A stretch of DNA of 64,000 bases from Cinclus cinclus (lineage: Eukaryota > Chordata > Aves > Passeriformes > Cinclidae), in contig NW_026912113.1 in assembly GCF_963662255.1 (NCBI RefSeq), positions 220,001-284,000 of the forward strand, given 5' to 3'. Under the pieces are notes generated by a model. That model made no database searches. It was not told the DNA's origin and saw nothing but the letters and a program-made list of their open reading frames with translations. Both the position numbers and the translations under genes were made by a program. Numbering within the stretch: position 1 is the first letter of the stretch; every line of letters starts with the position of its first letter. This document shows positions 48,001-59,447 of the stretch, in pieces.

Positions 48001-49347
48001 CTCCGCCAAACCTGGCTGCCATCGGAGGCCCAAACGCGCCCTACAAAATGACATCTGCCAAGCGGGCTCTTGAGTTTGGCTTCTTGGGGAAAAGTGCCTC
48101 CTTTCGGAGCCAACTTGCCTAACTAGCCTGCGGCCCGTGCTGGGCTTTTGCCTCCAAAAATTCCATAAGGACGAGGATTTCTCCCAGACCAAAGCTGCCC
48201 CCTCCTCCAAACCTGGCTGCCATTGGAGGCCCAAACGTGCCCTACAAAATGACACCTGCCAAGTGGGCTCTTGAGTTTGGCTTCTTGGGTGGAAGTGCCT
48301 CCTTTCAAAGCCAACTTGCCTGCGGCCCGTCCTGGGCTTTTGCCTACAAAAATTCCATAAGGACGAGGATTTCTCCCAGACCAAAGCTGCCCCCTCCTCC
48401 AAACCTGGCTGCCATCGGAGGCCGAAACGTGCCCTACAAAATGACATCTGCCAAGTGGGCTCCTGATTTTGGCTTCTTGGGGGAAAGTGCCTCGTTTCAA
48501 AGCCAACTTGCCTGCAGCCCGTGCTGGGCTTTAGACTACAAAAATTCCATAAGGACGAGGATTTCTCCCAGACCAAAGCTGCCGCCTCCTCCAAACCTGG
48601 CTGCCATCGGAGGCCCAAACGCGCCCCACAAAATGACATCTGCATTGAGGCTTCTTGAGTTTGGCTTCTTGGGGGAAAGTGCCTCCTTTCAAAGCAACTT
48701 GCCTAACTTGCCTGCGGCCCATGCGGGGTTTTTGACTACAAAAATTCCATAAGGACGAGGATTTCTCCCAGACCAAAGCTGCCCCCTCCTCCAAACCTGG
48801 CTGCCATCGGAGGCCCAAACGTGCCCTACAAAATGACATCTGCCAAGTGGGCTCTTGAGTTTGGCTTCTTGGGTGGAAGTACCTCCTTTCAAAGCCAACT
48901 TGCCTGCGGCCCGTCCTGGGCTTTTGCCTACAAAAATTCCATAAGGACGAGGATTTCTCCCAGACCAAAGCTGCCCCCTCCTCCAAACCTGGCTGCCATC
49001 GGAGGCCCAAACGCGCCCCACAAAATGACACCTGCATTGAGGGTTCTTGAGTTTGGCTTCCTGGGGAAAAGTGCCTCCTTTCGGAGTCAACTTGCCTGCG
49101 GCCCATGCAGGGCTTTTGCCTACAAAAATTCCAGAAGGACGAGGATTTCTCCCAGACCAAAGCTGCCCCCTCCTCCAAACCTGGCTGCCATCGGAGGCCC
49201 AAACGTGCCCTACAAAATGACACCTGCCAAGTGGGCTCTTGAGTTTGGCTTCTTGGTTGGAAGTGCCTCCTTTCAAAGCCAACTTGCCTGCGGCACGTCC
49301 TGGGCTTTTGCCTACAAAAATTCCATAAGGACGAGGATTTCTCCCAG
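45066..49347 (+). repeat. 4282-bp tandem repeat, unit 1
   Basis: About 22 monomers, repeated directly at 49348-53629. Shared rare marks: CTTGACTGTGTCCC (45194), GACAAAAGCTGCC (45647), GGCCGAAACG (45880), GTGCACTAC (46273), TTGCCGAAAAG (46513), GCGCCCTAGAAAATG (46867), TTTCAGGGG (47104), CTGCCGCCTCC (48581), CCTCGTTTC (48491), GAGGCTTCTTGAG (48645), TTTTTGACTAC (48728). The first 650 bp derive from the 2736-bp family (45066-45720 against about 40580-41234). Confidence 0.92.
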
Positions 49348-52300
49348 GCCAAAGCTGCCCCCTCCTCCAAACCTGGCTGCCATCGGAGGCCCAAACGTGC
49401 CCTACAAAATGACACCTGCCAAGTGGGCTCTTGAGTTTGGCTTCTTGGGGAAAAGTGACTCCTTTCAAAACCAACTTGACTGTGTCCCGTCCCAGGCTTT
49501 TGCTACAAAAATTCCAGAAGGACGAGGATTTCTCCCAGACCAAAGCTGCCCCCTCCTCCAAACCTGGCTGCCATCGGAGGCCCAAACGCGCCCTACAAAA
49601 TGACATCTGCATTGTGGGTTCTTGAGTTTGGCTTCTTGGGGAAAAGTGCCTCCTTTCAAAGCAACTTGCCTAACTTGCCTGCGGCCCATGCGGGGTTTTT
49701 GCCTACAAAAATTCCATAAGGACGAGGATTTCTCCCAGACCAAAGCTGCCCCCTCCTCCAAACCTGGCTGCCATCGGAGGCCCAAACGCGCCCTACAAAA
49801 TGACACCTGCCAAGTGGGCTCTTGAGTTTGGCTTCTTGGGGAAAAGTGACTCCTTTCAAAACCAACTTGCCTGCGTCCCGTCCTGGGCTTTTGCTACAAA
49901 AATTCCAGAAGGACGAGGATTCCTCCCAGACAAAAGCTGCCCCCTCCTCCAAACCTGGCTGCCATCGGAGGCCCAAACGCGCCCTACAAAATGACATCTG
50001 CATTGTGGGCTCTTGAGTTTGGCTTTCTGGGGAAATGTGCCTCCTTTCGGAGTCAACTTGCCTGCGGCCCATGCAGGGCTTTTGCCTACAAAAATTCCAT
50101 AAGGACGAGGATTTCTCCCAGACCAAAGCTGCCCCCTCCTCCAAACCTGGCTGCCATCGGAGGCCGAAACGTGCCCTACAAAATGACATCTGCCAAGTGG
50201 GCTCTTGAGTTTGGCTTCTTGTGTGGAAGTACCTCCTTTCAAAGCCAACTTGCCTGCGGCCCGTCCTGGGCTTTTGCCTACAAAAATTCCATAAGGACGA
50301 GGATTTCTCCCAGACCAAAGCTGCCCCCTCCTCCAAACCTGGCTGCCATCGGAGGCCCAAACGCGCCCCACAAAATGACACCTGCATTGAGGGTTCTTGA
50401 GTTTGGCTTCCTGGGGAAAAGTGCCTCCTTTCGGAGTCAACTTGCCTGCGGCCCATGCAGGGCTTTTGCCTCCAAAAATTCCAGAAGGACGAGGATTTCT
50501 CCCAGACCAAAGCTGCCCCCTCCTCCAAACCTGGCTGCCATCGGAGGCCCAAACGTGCACTACAAAATGACATCTGCCAAGTGGGCTCTTGAGTTTGGCT
50601 TCTTGGGTGGAAGTGCCTCCTTTCAAAGCCAACTTGCCTGCGGCCCGTCCTGGGCTTTTGCCTCCAAAAATTCCATAAGGACGAGGATTTCTCTCAGACC
50701 AAAGCTGCCCCCTCCTCCAAACCTGGCTGCCATCGGAGGCCCAAACGCGCCCTACAAAATGACATCTGCCAAGTGGGCTCTTGAGTTTGGCTTCTTGCCG
50801 AAAAGTGCCTCCTTTCAAAGCCAACTTGCCTAACTAGCCTGCGGCCCGTGCTGGGCTTTAGACTACAAAAATTCCATAAGGACGAGGATTTCTCCCAGAC
50901 CAAAGCTGCCCCCTCCTCCAAACCTGGCTGCCATCGGAGGCCCAAACGCGCCCCACAAAATGACATCTGCATTGAGGGTTCTTGAGTTTGGCTTCTTGGG
51001 GAAAAGTGACTCCTTTCGGAGTCAACTTGCCTAACTTGCCTGCGGCCCATGCGGGGTTTTTGCCTACAAAAATTCCATAAGGACGAGGATTTCTCCCAGA
51101 CCAAAGCTGCCCCCTCCTCCAAACCTGGCTGACATCGGAGGCCCAAACGCGCCCTAGAAAATGACACCTGCCAAGTGGGCTCTTGAGTTTGGCTTCTTGG
51201 GGAAAAGTGACTCCTTTCAAAACCAACTTGCCTGCGTCCCGTCCCGGGCTTTTGCTACAAAAATTCCATAAGGACGAGGATTCCTCCCAGACCAAAGCTG
51301 CCCCCTCCTCCAAACCTGGCTGCCATCGGAGGCCCAAACGCGCCCTACAAAATGACATCTGCCAAGTGGGCTCTTGAGTTTGGCTTTCAGGGGAAAAGTG
51401 CCTCCTTTCGGAGTCAACTTGCCGGCGGCCCATGCAGGGCTTTTGCCTACAAAAATTCCATAAGGACGAGGATTCCTCCCAGACCAAAGCTGCCCCCTCC
51501 GCCAAACCTGGCTGCCATCGGAGGCCCAAACGCGCCCTACAAAATGACATCTGCCAAGCGGGCTCTTGAGTTTGGCTTCTTGGGGAAAAGTGCCTCCTTT
51601 CGGAGCCAACTTGCCTAACTAGCCTGCGGCCCGTGCTGGGCTTTTGCCTCCAAAAATTCCATAAGGACGAGGATTTCTCCCAGACCAAAGCTGCCCCCTC
51701 CTCCAAACCTGGCTGCCATCGGAGGCCCAAACGCGCCCTACAAAATGACATCTGCATTGTGGGTTCTTGAGTTTGGCTTCTTGGGGAAAAGTGCCTCCTT
51801 TCGGAGCCAACTTGCCTAACTAGCCTGCGGCCCGTGCTGGGCTTTTGCCTACAAAAATTCCAGAAGGACGAGGATTCCTCCCAGACCAAAGCTGCCCCCT
51901 CCTCCAAACCTGGCTGCCATCGGAGGCCCAAACGCGCCCTACAAAATGACATCTGCCAAGTGGGCTCTTGAGTTTGGCTTTCTGGGGAAAAGTGCCTCCT
52001 TTTGGAGTCAACTTGCCTGCGGCTCATGCAGGGGTTTTGCCTACAAAAATTCCATAAGGACGAGGATTTCTCCCAGACCAAAGCTGCCCCCTCCTCCAAA
52101 CCTGGCTGCCATCGGAGGCCCAAACGCGCCCTACAAAATGACACCTGCCAAGTGGGCTCTTGAGTTTGGCTTCTTGGGGAAAATTGCCTCCTTTCGGAGT
52201 CAACTTGCCGGCGGCCCATGCAGGGCTTTTGCCTACAAAAATTCCATAAGGACGAGGATTCCTCCCAGACCAAAGCTGCCCCCTCCGCCAAACCTGGCTG

Positions 52301-53629
52301 CCATCGGAGGCCCAAACGCGCCCTACAAAATGACATCTGCCAAGCGGGCTCTTGAGTTTGGCTTCTTGGGGAAAAGTGCCTCCTTTCGGAGCCAACTTGC
52401 CTAACTAGCCTGCGGCCCGTGCTGGGCTTTTGCCTCCAAAAATTCCATAAGGACGAGGATTTCTCCCAGACCAAAGCTGCCCCCTCCTCCAAACCTGGCT
52501 GCCATTGGAGGCCCAAACGTGCCCTACAAAATGACACCTGCCAAGTGGGCTCTTGAGTTTGGCTTCTTGGGTGGAAGTGCCTCCTTTCAAAGCCAACTTG
52601 CCTGCGGCCCGTCCTGGGCTTTTGCCTACAAAAATTCCATAAGGACGAGGATTTCTCCCAGACCAAAGCTGCCCCCTCCTCCAAACCTGGCTGCCATCGG
52701 AGGCCGAAACGTGCCCTACAAAATGACATCTGCCAAGTGGGCTCCTGAGTTTGGCTTCTTGGGGGAAAGTGCCTCGTTTCAAAGCCAACTTGCCTGCAGC
52801 CCGTGCTGGGCTTTAGACTACAAAAATTCCATAAGGACGAGGATTTCTCCCAGACCAAAGCTGCCGCCTCCTCCAAACCTGGCTGCCATCGGAGGCCCAA
52901 ACGCGCCCCACAAAATGACATCTGCATTGAGGCTTCTTGAGTTTGGCTTCTTGGGGGAAAGTGCCTCCTTTCAAAGCAACTTGCCTAACTTGCCTGCGGC
53001 CCATGCGGGGTTTTTGACTACAAAAATTCCATAAGGACGAGGATTTCTCCCAGACCAAAGCTGCCCCCTCCTCCAAACCTGGCTGCCATCGGAGGCCCAA
53101 ACGTGCCCTACAAAATGACATCTGCCAAGTGGGCTCTTGAGTTTGGCTTCTTGGGTGGAAGTACCTCCTTTCAAAGCCAACTTGCCTGCGGCCCGTCCTG
53201 GGCTTTTGCCTACAAAAATTCCATAAGGACGAGGATTTCTCCCAGACCAAAGCTGCCCCCTCCTCCAAACCTGGCTGCCATCGGAGGCCCAAACGCGCCC
53301 CACAAAATGACACCTGCATTGAGGGTTCTTGAGTTTGGCTTCCTGGGGAAAAGTGCCTCCTTTCGGAGTCAACTTGCCTGCGGCCCATGCAGGGCTTTTG
53401 CCTACAAAAATTCCAGAAGGACGAGGATTTCTCCCAGACCAAAGCTGCCCCCTCCTCCAAACCTGGCTGCCATCGGAGGCCCAAACGTGCCCTACAAAAT
53501 GACACCTGCCAAGTGGGCTCTTGAGTTTGGCTTCTTGGTTGGAAGTGCCTCCTTTCAAAGCCAACTTGCCTGCGGCACGTCCTGGGCTTTTGCCTACAAA
53601 AATTCCATAAGGACGAGGATTTCTCCCAG
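49348..53629 (+). repeat. 4282-bp tandem repeat, unit 2
   Basis: Same length and marker order as unit 1, but with an internal rearrangement. Between about 51410 and 51940 the offset is 4090 instead of 4282: one 192-bp monomer is missing at about 51410 and an extra one is present at about 51940-52131. Substitutions include GTGCCTCCTTTCGG near 50419 against GTGACTCC and GAGTTTGG near 52747 against GATTTTGG. Confidence 0.92.
51345..51537 (+). repeat. Hybrid monomer in unit 2 of the 4282-bp repeat
   Basis: The left half has the private TTTCAGGGG mark of the monomer near 47100 in unit 1. The right half (CGGAGTCAACTTGCCGGCGGCCC) is that of the next monomer in unit 1, near 47320. This is the product expected of an unequal exchange that removed one 192-bp period. 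Confidence 0.85.
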
Positions 53630-56600
53630 ACCAAAGCTGCCCCCTCCTCCAAACCTGGCTGCCATCGGAGGCCCAAACGCGCCCTACAAAATGACATCTG
53701 CCAAGTGGGCTCTTGAGTTTGGCTTCTTGCGGAAAAGTGCCTCCTTTCGGAGTCAACTTGCCTAACTAGCCTGCGGCCCGTGCTGGGCTTTAGACTACAA
53801 AAATTCCATAAGGACGAGGATTTCTCCCAGACCAAAGCTGCCCCCTCCTCCAAACCTGGCTGCCATCGGAGGCCCAAACGCGCCCCACAAAATGACATCT
53901 GCATTGAGGGTTCTTGAGTTTGGCTTCTTGGGGAAAAGTGCCTCCTTTCGGAGTCAACTTGCCTAACTTGCCTGCGGCCCAAGTGGGGTTTTTGCCTACA
54001 AAAATTCCATAAGGACGAGGATTTCTCCCAGACCAAAGCTGCCCCCTCCTCCAAACCTGGCTGCCATCGGAGGCCCAAACGCGCCCTACAAAATGACACC
54101 TGCCAAGTCGGCTCTTGAGTTTGGCTTCTTGGGGAAAAGTGACTCCTTTCAAAACCAACTTGCCTGCGTCCCGTCCTGGGCTTTTGCTACAAAAATTCCA
54201 TAAGGACGAGGATTCCTCCCAGACCAAAGCTGCCCCCTCCTCCAAACCTGGCTGCCATCGGAGGCCCAAACGCGCCCTACAAAATGACATCTGCCAAGTG
54301 GGCTCTTGAGTTTGGCTTTCTGGGGAAAAGTGCCTCCTTTCGGAGTCAACTTGCCTGCGGCTCATGCAGGGGTTTTGCCTACAAAAATTCCAGAAGGACG
54401 AGGATTTCTCCCAGACCAAAGCTGCCCCCTCCTCCAAACCTGGCTGCCATCGGAGGCCCAAACGCGCCCTACAAAATGACACCTGCCAAGTGGGCTCTTG
54501 AGTTTGGCTTCTTGGGGAAAATTGCCTCCTTTCGGAGTCAACTTCCCGGCGGCCCATGCAGGGCTTTTGCCTACAAAAATTCCATAAGGACGAGGATTTC
54601 TCCCAGACCAAAGCTGCCCCCTCCTCCAAACCTGGCTGCCATCGGAGGCCCAAACGCGCCCTACAAAATGACACCTGCCAAGTGGGCTCTTGAGTTTGGC
54701 TTCTTGGGGAAAAGTGCCTCCTTTCAAAGCCAACTTGCCTAACTTGCCTGCGGCCCGTCCTGGGCTTTTGCCTACAAAAATTCCATAAGGACAAGGATTT
54801 CTCCCAGACCAAAGCTGCTCCCTCCTCCAAACCTGGCTGCCATCGGAGGCCCAAACGCGCCCTACAAAATGACATCTGCCAAGTGGGCTCTTGAGTTTGG
54901 CTTCTTGGGGAAAAGTGACTCCTTTCAAAACCAACTTGCCTGCGTCCCGTCCCGGACGTTTGCTACAAAAATTCCATAAGGACGAGGATTCCTCCCAGAC
55001 CAAAGCTGCCCCCTCCTCCAAACCTGGCTGCCATCGGAGGCCCAAACGCGCCCTACAAAATGACACCTGCCAAGTGGGCTCTTGAGTTTGGCTTCTTGGG
55101 GAAAAGTGCCTCCTTTCGGAGTCAACTTGCCGGCGGCCCATGCAGGGCTTTTGCCTCCAAAAATTCCATAAGGACGAGGATTTCTCCCAGACCAAAGCTG
55201 CCCCCTCCTCCAAACCTGGCTGCCATCGGAGGCCCAAACGCGCCCTACAAAATGACATCTGCCAAGTGGGCTCTTGAGTTTGGCTTCTTGGGGAAAAGCG
55301 CCTCCTTTCGGAGCCAACTTGCCTAACTAGCCTGCGGCCTGTGCTGGGCTTTTGCCTACAAAAATTCCATAAGGACGAGGATTTCTCTCAGACCAAAGCT
55401 GCCCCCTCCTCCAAACCTGGCTGCCATCAGAGGCCCAAACGCGCCCTACAAAATGACATCTGCCAAGTGGGCTCTTGAGTTTGGCTTCTTGGGGAAAAGT
55501 GCCTCCTTTCGGAGCCAAATTGCCTAACTTGCATGCGGCCCGTCCTGGGCTTTTGCCTCCAAAAATTCCAGAAGGACGAGGATTTCTCCCAGACCAAAGC
55601 TGCCCCCTCCTCCAAACCTGGCTGCCATCGGAGGCCCAAACGCGCCCCACAAAATGACACCTGCATTGAGGGTTCTTGAGTTTGGCTTCCTGGGGAAAAG
55701 TGCCTCCTTTCGGAGTCAACTTGCCTGCGGCCCATGCAGGGCTTTTGCCTACAAAAATTCCAGAAGGACGAGGATTTCTCCCAGACCAAAGCTGCCCCCT
55801 CCTCCAAACCTGGCTGCCATCGGAGGCCCAAACGTGCCCTACAAAATGACACCTGCCAAGTGGGCTCTTGAGTTTGGCTTCTTGGGGAAATGTGACTCAT
55901 TTCAAAACCAACTTGCCTGTGTCCCGTCCCGGGCTTTTGCTACAAAAATTCCAGAAGGACGAGGATTTCTCCCAGACCAAAGCTGCCCCCTCCTCCAAAC
56001 CTGGCTGCCATCGGAGGCCCAAACGCGCCCCACAAAATGACATCTGCATTGTGGGTTCTTGAGTTTGGCTTCTTGGGGAAAAGTGCCTCCTTTCGGAGCC
56101 AACTTGCCTAACTTGCCTGCGGCCCGTCCTGGGCTTTTGCCTCCAAAAATTCCATAAGGACGAGGATATCTCCCAGGCCAAAGCTGCCCCCTCCTCCAAA
56201 CCTGGCTGCCATCAGAGGCCCAAACGTGCCCTACAAAATGACACCTGCCAAGTGGGCTCTTGAGTTTGGCTTCTTGGGGAAAAGTGACTCCTTTCAAAAC
56301 CAACTTGCCTGTGTCCCGTCCCGGGCTTTTGCTACAAAAATTCCATAAGGACGAGGATTTCTCCCAGACCAAAGCTGCCCCCTCCTCCAAACCTGGCTGC
56401 CATCGGAGGCCCAAACGTGCCCTACAAAATGACATCTGCCAAGTGGGCTCTTGAGTTTGGCTTCTTGGGTGGAAGTGCCTCCTTTCAAAGCCAACTTGCC
56501 TGCGGCCCGTCCTGGGCTTTTGCCTACAAAAATTCCATAAGGACGAGGATTTCTCCCAGACCAAAGCTGCCCCCTCCTCCAAACCTGGCTGCCATCGGAG

Positions 56601-57685
56601 GCCCAAACGTGCCCTACAAAATGACACCTGCCAAGTGGGCTCTTGAGTTTGGCTTCTTGGGTGGAAGTACCTCCTTTCAAAGCCAACTTGCCTGCGGCCC
56701 GTGCTGGGCTTTTGCCTACAAAAATTCCATAAGGACGAGGATTTCTCCCAGACCAAAGCTGCCCCCTCCTCCAAACCTGGCTGCCATTGGAGGCCCAAAC
56801 GCGCCCTACAAAATGACATCTGCCAAGTGGGCTCTTGAGTTTGGCTTCTTGGGGGAAAGTGCCTCCTTTCAAAGCCAACTTGCCTAACTAGCCTGCGGCC
56901 CCTCCTGGGCTTTAGACTACAAAAATTCCATAAGGACGAGGATTTCTCCCAGACCAAAGCTGCCCCCTCCTCCAAACCTGCCTGCCATCAGAGGCCCAAA
57001 TGCGCCCCACAAAATGACATCTGCCAAGTGGGCTCTTGAGTTTGGCTTCTTGGGGAAAAGTGCCTCCTTTCGGAGCCAACTTGCCTAACTTGCCTGCGGC
57101 CCGTCCTGGGCTTTTGCCTACAAAAATTCCAGAAGGACGAGGATTTCTCCCAGACCAAAGCTGCCCCCTCCTCCAAACCTGGCTGCCATCGGAGGCCCAA
57201 ACGCGCCCCACAAAATGACACCTGCATTGAGGGTTCTTGAGTTTGGCTTCCTGGGGAAAAGTGCCTCCTTTCGGAGTCAACTTGCCTGCGGCCCGTCCTG
57301 GGCTTTTGCCTACAAAAATTCCAGAAGGACGAGGATTTCTCCCAGACCAAAGCTGCCCCCTCCTCCAAACCTGGCTGCCATCGGAGGCCCAAACGTGCCC
57401 TACAAAATGACACCTGCCAAGTGGGCTCTTGAGTTTGGCTTCTTGGGTGGAAGTGCCTCCTTTCAAAGCCAACTTGCCTGCGGCCGGTCCTGGGCTTTTG
57501 CCTACAAAAATTCCATAAGGACGAGGATTTCTCCCAGACCAAAGCTGCCCCCTCCTCCAAACCTGGCTGCCATCGGAGGCCCAAACGCGCCCTACAAAAT
57601 GACATCTGCCAAGTGGGCTGTTGAGATTGGCTTCTTGCGGAAAAGTGCCTCCTTTCAAAGCCAACTTGCCTAACTAGCCTGCGGC
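53520..57685 (+). repeat. 4.17-kb block, copy 2 (partner at 29716-33880)
   Basis: Overlaps the end of the 4282-bp unit for about 110 bp, where GGTTGGAAG and GGCACGTCC are shared by all three sites (29733, 49255, 53536). It keeps the four A residues at 54518 that its partner lost. Differences: AACTTGCATGCGG (55526) against AACTTTCATGCGG, ACACCTGCC (55850) against ACACATGCC, GAAAAGCGCC (55293) private, CCTGCCTGCCATC (56979) private. Confidence 0.9.
56900..57685 (+). repeat. 786-bp tandem repeat, unit 1
   Basis: Four monomers (two of 192, two of 201 bp sum to 786) that repeat at 57686-58468: TTTAGACTAC long type, TAACTTGCC long type, GGCTTCCTGGGG short type, GGTGGAAG short type. Private marks: GCGGCCGGTCC (57480), GGGCTGTTGAGATTGG (57616) and GCGGCCGGTGC (57680). 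The GAGATTGG change is shared with the second unit near 58409. Confidence 0.85.
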
Positions 57686-59447
57686 CGGTGCTGGGCTTTA
57701 GACTACAAAAATTCCATAAGGACGAGGATTTCTCCCAGACCAAAGCTGCCCCCTCCTCCAAACCTGGCTGCAATCAGAGGCCCGAACGCGCCCCACAAAA
57801 TGACATCTGCCAAGTGGGCTCTTGAGTTTGGCTTCTTGGGGAAAAGTGCCTCCTTTCGGAGCCAACTTGCCTATCTTGCCTGCGGCCCGTCCTGGGCTTT
57901 TGCCTCCAAAAATTCCATAAGGACGAGGATTTCTCCCAGACCAAAGCTGCCCCCTCCTCCAAACCTGGCTGCCATCGGAGGCCCAAACGCGCCCCACAAA
58001 ATGACACCTGCATTGAGGGTTCTTGAGTTTGGCTTCCTGGGGAAAAGTGCCTCCTTTCGGAGTCAACTTGCCTGCGGCCCATGCAGAGCTTTTGCCTACA
58101 AAAATTCCAGAAGGACGAGGATTTCTCCCAGACCAAAGCTGCCCCCTCCTCCAAACCTGGCTGCCATCGGAGGCCCAAACGTGCCCTACAAAATGACACC
58201 TGCCAAGTGGGCTCTTGAGTTTGGCTTCTTGGGTGGAAGTGCCTCCTTTCAAAGCCAACTTGCCTGCGGCCCGTCCTGGGCTTTTGCCTCCAAAAATTCC
58301 ATAAGGACGAGGATTTCTCCCAGACCAAAGCTGCCCCCTCCTCCAAACCTGGCTGCCATCGGAGGCCCAAACGCGCCCTACAAAATGACATCTGCCAAGT
58401 GGGCTCTTGAGATTGGCTTCTTGCGGAAAAGTGCCTCCTTTCAAAGCCAACTTGCCTAACTAGCCTGCAGCCCATTGTGGGCTTTTGCCTACAAAAATTC
58501 CATAAGGACGAGGATTTCTCCCAGACCAAAGCTGCCCCCTCCTCCAAACCTAGCTGCCATCGGTGGCCCAAACGCGCCCTACAAAATGACATCTGCCAAG
58601 TGGGCTCCTGAGTTTGGCTTCTTGGGGGAAAGTGCCTCCTTTCGGAGCCAACTTGCCTGCAGCCCGTGCTGGGCTTTAGACTACAAAAATTCCATAAGGA
58701 CGAGGATTTCTCCCAGACCAAAGCTGCCCCCTCCTCCAAACCTGGCTGCCATCGGAGGCCCAAACGCGCCCCACAAAATGACATCTGCATTGAGGGTTCT
58801 TGAGTTTGGCTTCTTGGGGAAAGTGCCTCCTTTCGGAGCCAACTTGCCTAACTTGCCTGCGGCCCTTCCTGGGCTTTTGCCTCCAAAAATTCCAGAAGGA
58901 CGAGGATTTCTCCCAGACCAAAGCTGCCCCCTCCTCCAAACCTGGCTGCCATCGAGGCCCAAACGTGCCCTACAAAATGACACCTGCCAAGTGGGCTCTT
59001 GAGTTTGGCTTCTTGGGGAAAAGTGACTCCTTTCAAAACCAACTTGCCTGCGTCCCGTCCCGGGCTTTTGCTACAAAAATTCCATAAGGACGAGGATTTC
59101 TCCCAGACCAAAGCTGCCCCCTCCTCCAAACCTGGCTGCCATCGGAGGCCCAAACGCGCCCTACAAAATGACATCTGCCAAGTGGGCTCTTGAGTTTGGC
59201 TTCCTGGGGAAAAGTGCCTCCTTTCGGAGTCAACTTGCCTGCGGCCAATGCAGGGCTTTTGCCGACAAAAATTCCATAAGGACGGGGATTTCTCCCAGAC
59301 CAAAGCTGCCCCCTCCTCCAAACCTGGCTGACATCGGAGGCCCAAACGCGCCCTACAAAATGACATCTGCCAAGTGGGCTCTTGAGTTTGGGTTCTTGGG
59401 GAAAAGTGCTTCCTTTCGGAGCCAAAATGCCTAACTTGCCTGCGGCC
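57686..59447 (+). repeat. 1761/1762-bp tandem repeat, unit 1
   Basis: Starts with the second 786-bp unit (to about 58468) and adds about five more monomers. Shared with 59448-61208: GCTGCAATCAGAGGCCCG (57767), CATGCAGAGC (58080), GCCCATTGTGGG (58469), CTAGCTGCCATCGGTGG (58551), CCCTTCCTGGG (58862), the one-base deletion ATCGAGGCCC (58951), GGCCAATGCAGGG (59243), GGACGGGG (59281) and CCAAAATGCC (59423). A further one-base deletion, GGGGAAAGTGCC at 58817, is private to this unit. Confidence 0.9.

Noticed and set aside
50858..52927. 689-codon minus-strand ORF
   Set aside because: Same satellite read through, with frame switching; its unit-1 counterpart is broken differently because of the monomer rearrangement.
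45066..53629. Assembly duplication as the sole explanation of the near-identical 4282-bp units
   Set aside because: The units differ by scattered substitutions and a balanced monomer rearrangement, which a simple assembly copy would not produce. Collapse or expansion elsewhere in the array cannot be excluded without reads.
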